Below are positions 9,020 to 16,674 of a stretch of 64,000 nt of DNA, piece by piece. This DNA comes from Chryseobacterium sp. CH21 (GTDB lineage Bacteria > Bacteroidota > Bacteroidia > Flavobacteriales > Weeksellaceae). Numbering within the stretch: position 1 is the stretch's first letter; each line of letters starts with the position of its first letter. Location: positions 47,895-111,894 of the forward strand of contig NZ_QICI01000029.1 of assembly GCF_004119445.1 (NCBI RefSeq), read 5' to 3'. Under the pieces are notes generated by a model that was not told the DNA's origin, did no database searches, and saw only the letters and a program-made list of their open reading frames with translations. A program made the translations under genes and the position numbers.

Positions 9020-10123
9020 TTAATGGATCATCATGAAGCTTATAAGGGCAAGACCTAGAAGTAAAAACATGAATGCAATAAAATTAATGGTGAATAGTAC
9101 CATTCCGACAATAAAGCTGACCAAACCATGAGCCCGATAAACACGCTTGTGAGCAATAAAGAAATACGCTATAATGTATAATGACAGGAATAATACTGTT
9201 AGAAATAAAATGGTGTCAATCAGCCAAAAGTCTATGAGACCTTTCAATTTAGAAAGTAAGAATATAAATAAGATGGTTAGCAGTAAAAACGAAAAGTAAT
9301 GCAGCGTGAAAATTCCGTGATCAAAATACCACCATTTTTTCTTACTGTGGAAAATCCATAAAAAGAAAGCAAACATGGGAAGATATAAGAAAAGAGCTTT
9401 TGGTAAATTATGGTAAGATTTTTCAAGCATATTTGCAATGAATTCTTTTCCCGTTACCCCTTTTTCTTTAAGCTCGAAAAATTTGTAAGCGATCGGTTTT
9501 TTAATAAAACTAAATATAGACGGATTTTTAGCCATAGCAGAATCGTAGGATTTTCTCGTTTTGTAGCCTTCAAAGCTATAATTGCTGCGTATGGCTTTAT
9601 TCATATCAAGGGTCTCCTGGATATCTTTTGCAGAGGTAGTATCAGAAAGAGCACTGAGATTTTTCAAAACAATAGAATCTTCTCTGGTCAGATTTTTCTG
9701 AGCCTTTATGCTGTCGAATACCTTCTGTGTTTCAGGAGACTTCATCTCATCAGTAAAGCTTATTGTCAATAAATCTTTGTTATTTGGTTTATCTGAGCTA
9801 ATCTTAACAATAGGAAAAAGAGCAAACATAAAAAAAGTAACAAAACTCACAAAAATGTAGAGTTTAACAGGAGGTACAAATTTCTGTCTTTTGCCTTCCA
9901 GATAGACATTGGTAAGCTTTCCCGGGCTAATCAGCAGGTTTTTTAAAGTGCCCCAGAACTGGCCATCATAGTGGGTGAAATCTTCAATGAAATGAGTAAA
10001 AAGAAAATGGAAAGGCTGTCTGCTTTCAATGTTTTCCTGTCCGCAGTGTGGGCAAAACCTCTCTTCAACGTGGTACCCACAGTTTAGGCAGTTTTTATCT
10101 TCTCGTATTTTTCCGTGGCTCAT
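9020..10123 (-). CDS. DUF3667 membrane protein with N-terminal zinc ribbon
   Basis: 367 residues. The N-terminus is a zinc-ribbon with Cys12/Cys15 and Cys24/Cys27 (CLNC...CPHCG). It is followed by the DUF3667 signature region (FIEDFTHYDGQFWGTLKNLL, then SPGKLTNVYLEGKR) and a first membrane segment (about 85-105). A hydrophilic insert (110-210) and at least four more C-terminal membrane segments follow. The family is frequent and uncharacterised in Bacteroidota. A TATATTTG -7 box lies on the minus strand at 10146-10153, 22 bp before the start. Confidence 0.85.
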   Translation of the reverse strand: MSHGKIREDKNCLNCGYHVEERFCPHCGQENIESRQPFHFLFTHFIEDFTHYDGQFWGTLKNLLISPGKLTNVYLEGKRQKFVPPVKLYIFVSFVTFFMFALFPIVKISSDKPNNKDLLTISFTDEMKSPETQKVFDSIKAQKNLTREDSIVLKNLSALSDTTSAKDIQETLDMNKAIRSNYSFEGYKTRKSYDSAMAKNPSIFSFIKKPIAYKFFELKEKGVTGKEFIANMLEKSYHNLPKALFLYLPMFAFFLWIFHSKKKWWYFDHGIFTLHYFSFLLLTILFIFLLSKLKGLIDFWLIDTILFLTVLFLSLYIIAYFFIAHKRVYRAHGLVSFIVGMVLFTINFIAFMFLLLGLALISFMMIH

Positions 10124-10397
10124 AAATTATAAAGTATAATTAGCGCAAATATAATTATTTCAGTGAAAATATAATTATATCTATGTATTTTACGGAAATC
10201 TTTAAAGTAAATTTAATAAAAGGAAAGAGTTGAGGGAAAAACTCTTTGCTGTTTCATTGGTGTTTTTAGAATCTTCGAAGTGTTTTTTTTTATCGGAACA
10301 TTTGTTCGCAAGATGTATGCCAAATTGTAATTAGTGTTAAAATCTATTGATAGAGGGGTGTAGAACCAAGATTATATAGATTAAATAAAATATGTTT
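10124..10397. other. Intergenic region upstream of rplM, no gene seen
   Basis: About 270 bp of AT-rich DNA between divergently transcribed genes. Apart from the -7 box of the DUF3667 gene at the left end and the rplM promoter just to the right, I see no ORF with coding character, no tRNA-like fold and no strong repeat. Confidence 0.5.
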
Positions 10398-10426
10398 TTG
10401 GGTTACAAAAATAATTTGTACCTTTG
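10398..10426 (+). promoter_or_regulatory. Promoter of the rplM-rpsI unit (TTG-N18-TACCTTTG)
   Basis: -33 TTG at 10398-10400 and -7 TACCTTTG at 10419-10426, 18 bases apart, a complete match to the Bacteroidota vegetative promoter. The start codon of rplM is about 45 bp downstream. Confidence 0.8.
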
Positions 10427-10472
10427 CACACCCTTTTAGGGGTAAATTATGTTTAATCTTTAACTAAAACGT

Positions 10473-10928
10473 GTGAATACATTAAGTTACAAAACTGTTT
10501 CAGCGAACAAAGCTACTGCTAATAAAGAATGGGTTGTGGTAGACGCTGAAGGACAGCCGTTAGGTAGATTAGCTTCTACGGTTGCAAAGATTTTGAGAGG
10601 TAAGCACAAAACGAACTTTACACCTCACGTAGATTGTGGTGATAACGTGATCGTTTTGAATGCTGGGAAAATTACACTTTCCGGAAACAAGTGGGCTGAT
10701 AAGACTTATATCTGGCATACAGGATATCCTGGAGGACAGAAGTCTATGACTGCGGCTGAACTTCAAAAGAAAGATTCTTTAAAGGTATTAGAGAAGTCTG
10801 TAAAAGGTATGTTACCTAAAAACAGATTAGGATCTGCTATCCTTAAGAACCTTTATTTATATGAAGGAACTGAGCACAAACATGAAGCTCAACAGCCAAA
10901 AACAATTAATGTTAACGAATTTAAATAA
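10473..10928 (+). CDS. rplM: 50S ribosomal protein L13
   Basis: 151 residues, the normal length for L13. Typical conserved segments are present: WVVVDAEGQPLGRLAST near the N-terminus, HTGYPGG in the middle and MLPKNRLG near 110. The start is GTG at 10473; it is the only start that preserves the N-terminal extension MNTLSYKTVSANKA seen in flavobacterial L13. It is co-transcribed with rpsI, which begins 6 bp after the stop. Confidence 0.97.
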   Translation: MNTLSYKTVSANKATANKEWVVVDAEGQPLGRLASTVAKILRGKHKTNFTPHVDCGDNVIVLNAGKITLSGNKWADKTYIWHTGYPGGQKSMTAAELQKKDSLKVLEKSVKGMLPKNRLGSAILKNLYLYEGTEHKHEAQQPKTINVNEFK

Positions 10929-10934
10929 TTAATT

Positions 10935-11321
10935 ATGTCTATAGTTCACAAAATCGGAAGAAGAAAGACTTCTGTAGCAAGAGTTTATGTAAGACCAGGT
11001 TCTGGTGTTATTACAGTAAACGGTAAAGATGCTAAAGAATATTTCTCTACAGACGTGATGGTTTACAAATTAAACCAACCGTTTATCCTTTCTGAGACTG
11101 TTGGTCAGTATGACGTTACCGTAAACGTATTCGGTGGTGGAAATACAGGTCAGGCAGAGGCTATCAGATTAGGTATTTCAAGAGCTTTATGCGAAATCAA
11201 CGCTGAGTTCAGATTAGCATTGAAGCCAGCTGGTTTACTTACAAGAGACGCAAGAATGGTGGAAAGAAAGAAGCCAGGTCAGAAAAAAGCAAGAAAGAGA
11301 TTCCAATTCTCAAAACGTTAA
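10935..11321 (+). CDS. rpsI: 30S ribosomal protein S9
   Basis: 128 residues, full length. Family landmarks: [16 protein letters not shown] at the N-terminus, the [10 protein letters not shown] segment, and the basic C-terminal tail [18 protein letters not shown] that reaches the ribosomal P site. Second gene of the rplM-rpsI unit. Confidence 0.97.
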   Translation: MSIVHKIGRRKTSVARVYVRPGSGVITVNGKDAKEYFSTDVMVYKLNQPFILSETVGQYDVTVNVFGGGNTGQAEAIRLGISRALCEINAEFRLALKPAGLLTRDARMVERKKPGQKKARKRFQFSKR

Positions 11322-11334
11322 GATTTCTCGTTGG

Positions 11335-11452
11335 CAGATGGCTATTGGCTATTGGCTACAGAAATGTATTAAATTTTTTTTAAACTTAATCTCGGCGAAA
11401 AGCCCATTGCCAAAAGCAAAAAGCAGACCGCCAATTGCCCGTTACGTTTAGC
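11335..11452. repeat. Degenerate GGCTATT/GCCAATT inverted-repeat element between rpsI and rpsB
   Basis: The left part contains near-tandem heptads (TTGGCAGATGGCTATTGGCT and another GGCTATTGGCT). The right part contains their complements (AGCCCATTGCCAAAAGC, then GCCAATTGCC). The halves flank an AT-rich centre with a T8 tract, so the whole can fold as a long imperfect hairpin. This composition is unlike the coding neighbours and resembles the low-complexity interspersed repeats of flavobacterial intergenic regions. Confidence 0.5.
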
Positions 11453-11528
11453 ATCCAAACGCTTCTCCCATCTAAAGAAGTTGTTGATTGTTTAAAAGAC
11501 GGAAAGTAAACTAACAAAAACAGAAAAC

Positions 11529-12290
11529 ATGGCAAAAGCAAATGTAAAAGACCTTTTAGAGGCTGGCGTACACTTCGGTCACATGACTAGAAAGTGGAAC
11601 CCAAATATGGCTCCATACATTTTTATGGAGAAAAACGGTATTCACATTGTAGACTTACATAAAACAGCAGTTAAATTAGATGAAGCTTGCAGCGCTTTAG
11701 AAAAATTAACTTCTGCAGGTAAAAAAGTTCTTTTCGTAGCTACTAAGAAGCAAGCGAAAGAAGTGGTTGCAAAACACGCTTCTGAACTTAATATGCCTTA
11801 TATTACAGAAAGATGGCCAGGTGGTATGTTAACGAACTTCGTTACTATCAGAAAGGCGGTAAAGAAAATGAACTCTATCGACAAAATGAAAAAAGACGGT
11901 ACGTTCGAAACTTTATCTAAAAAAGAAAGATTACAAGTTGACAGACAAAGAGCTAACCTTGAGAAGAACTTAGGTTCTATCGCTGACATGGTGAGACTTC
12001 CATCTGCTGTATTTGTAGTTGATATCTTAAGAGAGCACATCGCGGTAACTGAAGCTAAGAAACTAGGTATTCCAGTTTTCGGTATCGTTGATACAAACTC
12101 TGACCCTAGAAAAGTTGACTTCGTTATCCCAGGAAACGATGATGCTTCTAAGTCTATTGATATGATCCTTAGCGTAGTTTCTGAATCTATCAAAGAAGGT
12201 CAGTCTCAAAGAAAAGCTGATAAAGAAAAATCTAAAGAAGAAGGAGAAAAAGTATCTGCTGATACAGATGCTGATTTCGATGCAGAATAA
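11529..12290 (+). CDS. rpsB: 30S ribosomal protein S2
   Basis: 253 residues. Hallmarks: LLEAGVHFGHMTRKWNPNM at the N-terminus, the Trp-Pro-Gly-Gly segment ERWPGGMLTNF, and IPVFGIVDTNSDP near 190. It has a charged C-terminal extension (KSKEEGEKVSADTDADFD). In most bacteria tsf follows directly on the same strand; here a terminator follows instead and tsf is 17 kb away on the other strand. Confidence 0.97.
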   Translation: MAKANVKDLLEAGVHFGHMTRKWNPNMAPYIFMEKNGIHIVDLHKTAVKLDEACSALEKLTSAGKKVLFVATKKQAKEVVAKHASELNMPYITERWPGGMLTNFVTIRKAVKKMNSIDKMKKDGTFETLSKKERLQVDRQRANLEKNLGSIADMVRLPSAVFVVDILREHIAVTEAKKLGIPVFGIVDTNSDPRKVDFVIPGNDDASKSIDMILSVVSESIKEGQSQRKADKEKSKEEGEKVSADTDADFDAE

Positions 12291-12313
12291 TTGAAGATTT
12301 TCTTTTATATAGG

Positions 12314-12346
12314 AAAAACGCTGGATTTCGGTCCAGCGTTTTTTTA
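12314..12346 (+). terminator. Rho-independent terminator after rpsB
   Basis: 10-bp GC-rich stem AAACGCTGGA / TCCAGCGTTT with loop TTTCGG and a run of seven T's, 25 bp past the rpsB stop. Confidence 0.9.
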
Positions 12347-12357
12347 TTGTTTATATG

Positions 12358-12546
12358 CTAAGGTTTCTTAGGGCATACTGTAAATTCAGGGAAATCAGGA
12401 TCTGTAGTTGGGATCACTACTCCTATTCTGCATACACCGCTGCAGCACATTTCTCCCATTTCGAAATTACAGCCGTCAATGCAGCTTCTGTATCCTCCTT
12501 TGATTGTTCTTAGCTCACTTCTTGAGACTTTTTTTAAATTTTTCAT
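12358..12546 (-). CDS. GG-leader bacteriocin-like cysteine-rich peptide
   Basis: 62 residues. The leader MKNLKKVSRSELRTIKGG ends in Gly17-Gly18, the cleavage signature of peptides processed by C39-peptidase ABC exporters, and matches the 'bacteriocin-like protein' leaders common in Chryseobacterium. The predicted 44-residue mature peptide has six cysteines (22, 26, 34, 35, 39, 58), enough for three disulfides, and three acidic residues in its Pro-rich tail. No exporter, immunity or modification gene is adjacent, so export would have to use a transporter encoded elsewhere. Activity is inferred only. Confidence 0.75.
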   Translation of the reverse strand: MKNLKKVSRSELRTIKGGYRSCIDGCNFEMGEMCCSGVCRIGVVIPTTDPDFPEFTVCPKKP

Positions 12547-12729
12547 GGTTTTAGTTTTAGTTTTTTTCCTACTCTTAACGCTTTTCGGATTCCGCGATTA
12601 TTAAGTTCTAAATATAGGGAAATATCTATTACGGATGAGATTTATAAAGTAATATTTTGATTTTGTGGAATTTAGCTTTTATACAATTGCTGAAAAAATA
12701 AAAACCCACAGAATTCTGTAGGTTATATT

Positions 12730-13170
12730 TTAATTTGAAAGTTTTATAGAATAAGAAGTTGTGACAAACTTTGTAGACTGGTATGGCGAGTTACAAACAA
12801 CTCCTGATAATCTATAGTTCTGGTTTTTGGGAACCATGGTATATCCTATTTTTCCGGCACCAATAGGTATTTTCTTGAAAAAATTCCCTCCGCTTACTGT
12901 AAGTACCATATTGCATGGAGATTTGTTTTCTACTGAAATAGAAGTTCTTGGGTTCTTAGGATCATCACTGTTAAGAAGATCATTAAGAACATCGGCTGTT
13001 TCCGGTTTATAGGTCTTTATAAGTTCATTATACTCTCTTTCTGTATTAGCTCTGTTCCCTGTATTGTTGGAAGGAGAAGGGTAGGAGGTTCTTCCCGGAT
13101 AGCTGCCATAATTTACATTGCAGCTGGCTAGGATCAATGAAATTCCGGTAAAAACGAATAGTTTTTTCAT
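12730..13170 (-). CDS. DUF6759-like lipoprotein
   Basis: 146 residues with lipoprotein signal (ILASC, Cys16), a Ser/Pro/Asn-rich linker, then a C-terminal domain that recurs in three other genes of this window. The shared pattern is an Asn-Lys-Ser-x-Cys-Asn strand (VENKSPCNMVLTVSG), a glycine/basic turn, and a second Cys near the end (SGVVCNSPYQSTKF). Two conserved cysteines suggest a disulfide-bonded beta-domain. The start overlaps the stop of the upstream paralogue by 4 bases (ATGA), so the two are one operon. The DUF name is from memory; function unknown. Confidence 0.7.
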   Translation of the reverse strand: MKKLFVFTGISLILASCNVNYGSYPGRTSYPSPSNNTGNRANTEREYNELIKTYKPETADVLNDLLNSDDPKNPRTSISVENKSPCNMVLTVSGGNFFKKIPIGAGKIGYTMVPKNQNYRLSGVVCNSPYQSTKFVTTSYSIKLSN

Positions 13171-13868
13171 CCTATTTTATTTTTTGATTTTTCTTTTTTG
13201 GAAGACTTATCCGGTATTGGTTCCTTTTGGGCAGATTTCACTTCTTTACCAGTCTGTTTCGGATTGTCTATCGTTACAAATATACTTTTTTTAATGTCTT
13301 TCTGTGAGGAATATTTCATATCGCAGATATTGCTGTTGAGGGTGTAGGAATCCTTTTTAAGGACAATAAAGTTTTCTGCACGGGCAGGAACCGCAAGATT
13401 ATAAAACTCCTTTCCTTCGATTCGCAGGACAATATTACAGTCTGAATTATTTTTGAATAAAAGAATAGCCTCATTATGGTTAATATCCTCATTAAACATG
13501 GCATTCAGAACCTTCGCCGTTTTTTCCTTGTGCTGAACAGAAGTTTCTGCAATAAGCTTTTTGAATTCCTCAGCATCATCTGAATTAGGATTTCTCATAA
13601 CACTTTTAGGAATATCCGTAATAATAGGTCTTGCTTCCATTGGCTTCGCATTACGGGCTCCCTTTGTCCATTCAGCGTTTTTTAAAGCAATAAGTTTTGG
13701 TTTGAGCACAATTTTCTTAGGATCGTCAGGGTGTGCGTTCTTTAGGTATTCTTCAATTTCTTTAATGTTTGTGCTTTTTAAAATGTCTTTACTGCCTTTC
13801 TGAGCCTGTGTAAAGTTGGGAATAAGAAATGTGAAGAATAGAATCGTTAAAAATTTTTTTTTCATCAA
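13167..13868 (-). CDS. DUF6759-like secreted protein
   Basis: 233 residues. Signal peptide to about residue 22 (FTQAQKGSKD). An N-terminal repeat-like segment follows (ILKSTNIKEIEEYLKNAHPDDPKK, broken here for length: it has the IxEIxxYLKNAHPDDP pattern). The C-terminal conserved domain has NNSDCNIVLRIEGKEFYNL then VPARAENFIVLKKDSY and a closing NICDMKYSSQK. The tail is very rich in Lys/Ser. First gene of a two-gene unit with the lipoprotein paralogue; secreted, function unknown. Confidence 0.7.
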   Translation of the reverse strand: MMKKKFLTILFFTFLIPNFTQAQKGSKDILKSTNIKEIEEYLKNAHPDDPKKIVLKPKLIALKNAEWTKGARNAKPMEARPIITDIPKSVMRNPNSDDAEEFKKLIAETSVQHKEKTAKVLNAMFNEDINHNEAILLFKNNSDCNIVLRIEGKEFYNLAVPARAENFIVLKKDSYTLNSNICDMKYSSQKDIKKSIFVTIDNPKQTGKEVKSAQKEPIPDKSSKKEKSKNKIG

Positions 13869-13882
13869 GCTTTTTTATTTCA

Positions 13883-14559
13883 TCAGCTGATCCGGAATTT
13901 AATGTAAGTTATCGTTTTTCCTTTTGCCGAGAATAGCTCTTCATAATACGTTTTGATGTCTCTCAAATGCTCCGTATTAGGATCGTATTCTGGTGCGCCA
14001 TAGATATCATGGTGGGCAGAAATGATTTCATAGCCCGCTCCTTGTAAATACCCAAGGGTATACCCATGCAGAAATTCTGAATCGGTTTTCAGGTGGATAA
14101 TTCCTCCTGGCTTCAGGAACTTTTTATAACGGTCTAAAAATCCGGATGTGTTAATCTGTGTTTTGTTCTTTTGTATTTTATTTGTGGATCCGGGAACGTA
14201 ATCCATATTTCATCTACTTCATTTTCAGCAAAGAAATAATCTACAAGTTCGATCTGAGTTCTTAGAAAAGCTACATTAGTCATGTTGCTATCCACAGCTT
14301 CTTTAGCACCAAACCAGAATCTCGCTCCTTTAATATCCACTCCGATAAAGTTTTTTTCAGGAAATGTTTTGGCGAGCCCTACAGAATATTCTCCTTTTCC
14401 GCAACCTAACTCCAATACAATTGGATTGTCATTTTTAAAGAAGTTTTCTCTCCATTTTCCTTTAAGTTTGAAACCTTTTAAAGCATCTTCCCTTGTTGGT
14501 TGGATTACATTAGGTAATATTTTGTTTTCTGCGAATCTTGCTAATTTATTCTTGCCCAT
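13883..14559 (-). pseudogene. trmB: tRNA (guanine-N7-)-methyltransferase, frameshifted
   Basis: TrmB methylates G46 of tRNAs using SAM. The 5' part (14559 down to about 14140) carries motif [27 protein letters not shown] and the family stretch [20 protein letters not shown], then hits TAG. The other frame continues with [20 protein letters not shown] and runs to a normal C-terminus at 13883. One missing T in the T5 tract (A5 at 14136-14140 on +) explains the break. I start at ATG 14559 rather than an upstream TTG, because a TATTTTTG -7 box lies at 14578-14585. Probably a sequencing error; if real, the enzyme is truncated before its substrate loop. Confidence 0.85.
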
Positions 14560-14655
14560 TGAGTTATAAAATGAGTGCAAAAATAGTGAAAATTTATGGA
14601 GTATCTTTGCCTTTTGAGGGTAAAAGACATAGAGATAATTCGTTTTTGATTGATA

Positions 14656-15419
14656 TTATTGGCCTCCTAAAGCTACCATAATTGCCTTTTCAATTGTTTT
14701 TTGTGAAGCATATTGAGCTCCGCAAACAAGGCTGGTGAAAAGATATTGCCCTTTTTCTATGACAATTGAACCTTCACCATGAGCAGGAACAGCCAGCCTG
14801 TACTTCGTAGTGCCTACGCCTTCCATTCTTACAATGATATTACAGTCTGATTTATTTTGAATCAAAATAATAGCTTCTTTAGTATTAGGATCATTATCAA
14901 ATAGGGAGTTAAGGATTTTTACAGTTCTGTTTTTATGCTCTACAGGGGAAACAGCCATCAACATGTTGAATTCTTCTGCTTCGGCATTCGGAATGGCAGC
15001 ATTGGCATTGGCATTCACAACATATGTATTCTGGGCAGTACTTGGGGTATACACAGTGGTAGATTGTTTTGCTGCCAGTTCAGCCTTATATTTTGCAATC
15101 TGTTTCTGCTTGATGATCGCGTTCATTTCATCAAAAGTGATCTTTGTAGAAGGTCTTCTTCTCAGCATGGCTAGCATTTCCTGCATATCTTTTACTTTCT
15201 GATCGGCAGGATGCGCATTTTTGATGTATTCTTTCATCATTTCCATTACCCTTGGCTTCAGGACAGATCTTCGGGGATCATCAGGATGGGCATCTCTTAA
15301 AAAGGCATTAATCTCGTAGATGCTCTTACTTTTCAAAATTTCACTGTAGTCTTTCCCTTTTTTTGAGCAGACACAGCAACGAAAAATATACAACAAAGAA
15401 GTAAAAGTACTTTTTTCAT
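14656..15419 (-). pseudogene. DUF6759-like secreted protein, frameshifted at the signal peptide
   Basis: The C-terminal 230 residues are a clear paralogue of the neighbouring genes: IYEINAFLRDAHPDDPRRSV, then NKSDCNIIVRMEGVGTTKY, VPAHGEGSIVIEKGQYL and SLVCGAQYASQK. The natural start is ATG 15419, giving the signal peptide MKKVLLLLCCIFFVAVSAQ. That frame is out of register with the body because the T7 tract at 15358-15364 is one base short; with T8 it reads SAQKKGKDYSEIL. The longer frame opening at 15501 is an artefact of the shift. Secreted, function unknown. Confidence 0.7.
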
Positions 15420-15637
15420 TAATTACTATTAAATTAAAAATTTGGTGCTTCTCTTTTAATTGGTTTTCTGGGTTAGTTTTTATTTGAATAACGAAATACA
15501 AGTATTTTTATTTTTAAACACTTGTTTGTGAGATAAAAATAAACATATTTTTGAATATTAGGTAATAATCTATTGTTAAAATTGAATAATTTGTATTGAA
15601 TACATTATGAAAAGATAAAACTGATGGGTGTTGGACA

Positions 15638-15667
15638 AAAAAAATCCATGTGCTTCACATGGATTAT
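15638..15667 (-). terminator. Rho-independent terminator
   Basis: 10-bp perfect stem AATCCATGTG / CACATGGATT with a CTT loop, immediately after the minus-strand gene ending at 15676. A run of A's on + gives the U-tail. Confidence 0.8.
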
Positions 15668-15675
15668 CTATTTGT

Positions 15676-16470
15676 CTAGTTATTGCTTACTACTTCCTGA
15701 AGATGAGAGCTTCTCAATCTTTTTTGATAGATAGGCATATATTTTTCAATAGGAACCTTTATTGCTTCAAAATTTCCGGCCAATACATAAGCCTGAATGT
15801 TCTCAGAAGTATAAACGAACTGAAGGAAGTTATCAATCAAATTTTCAGGAATTTTAAACTTCGTAAAATAATCTTTTCCCAAATAATTTTTGATTTGTGC
15901 AACGGAAGTATTCATTCTTTCATAAGCCTGATAACGCTGTTTTTTCTTTCTGTCACCCGAAAGGATGTCATAAATACTTTCGAGGCTGAAGGTAAGTCCG
16001 CCATCCCGTAATCCGGCAACAGGTAGTTCCGGTGGAGTCCCATCACCTTTTGGTTCCGGAAGGCCAATTACTTTCTTAAGGGCATATGCTTTATCTTCTT
16101 TTCTTAAAGAATTTACATCATACCGAAGATTTCCGGTAGGCTTGAACCTGCTGAGTACAATTTCCTGAATTTCATAATAAGCAATCTTAAGCTCAACCAG
16201 ACCTTTTTGCTGCATGGATTGAGGAGTTAGCTTAATATCTTTTCTTTCAGTAACAATAGAGGTGAATCGGATAACATCTCCGGGATTGGCCGGGATATTA
16301 AAATTACCATTGTAATCTGTAAGAACGGTCTTTTGAGTATTCAGGTTCGTAACATATACCTGGTTAAGATATAAAATAGAGTTGTCTCTCAGAAATACCT
16401 CTCCGGAATATATTTGTGCATTAATTTTTGCCAGAAAAATCAATAGCAGTAGAGTAAACAGTTTCTTCAT
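15676..16470 (-). CDS. Secreted protein with carboxypeptidase-regulatory-like domain
   Basis: 264 residues from ATG 16470 (an in-frame GTG lies 9 bp upstream). Signal peptide MKKLFTLLLLIFLAKINA, then a Bacteroidota CarboxypepD-reg-like beta-sandwich (about 20-100): Y(S)GEVFLRDNSILYLNQVYV, TVLTDYNGNFNIPANPGDVI and IRFTSIVTERKD. This domain usually precedes a TonB-dependent receptor, but here the rest (100-264) is a soluble helical tail with no barrel. It is a recurrent orphan type in flavobacteria; probably periplasmic or surface-exposed, function unknown. Confidence 0.7.
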   Translation of the reverse strand: MKKLFTLLLLIFLAKINAQIYSGEVFLRDNSILYLNQVYVTNLNTQKTVLTDYNGNFNIPANPGDVIRFTSIVTERKDIKLTPQSMQQKGLVELKIAYYEIQEIVLSRFKPTGNLRYDVNSLRKEDKAYALKKVIGLPEPKGDGTPPELPVAGLRDGGLTFSLESIYDILSGDRKKKQRYQAYERMNTSVAQIKNYLGKDYFTKFKIPENLIDNFLQFVYTSENIQAYVLAGNFEAIKVPIEKYMPIYQKRLRSSHLQEVVSNN

Positions 16471-16617
16471 ATAATGCACAAAATTACGTAGAAATAAAGC
16501 AATTCTGCCTAATTAGATGATGAATAGTGGTTAAAGTTATATTAAACTTTAAGATTTAATTGTTAAGGAGTGTTAGAAATTTATCAACAACTTAAAAAAG
16601 AGTGAATATAAATAAAG

Positions 16618-16672
16618 AAGCCGGAAGAAAGAGGTGCTTAATTTAAAGTGTTCTTTCTTCCGGCTTTCTTTG
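16618..16672 (-). terminator. Rho-independent terminator after the first T9SS giant gene
   Basis: 14-bp perfect stem AAGCCGGAAGAAAG / CTTTCTTCCGGCTT with a 21-base loop, directly beside the stop of the minus-strand gene ending at 16675. Confidence 0.8.
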
Positions 16673-16674
16673 TT

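Noticed and set aside
15420..15501. N-terminal extension of the DUF6759-like gene to 15501
   Set aside because: The extension is not a signal peptide; the natural start at 15419 gives a good signal peptide once the T7 tract is corrected.
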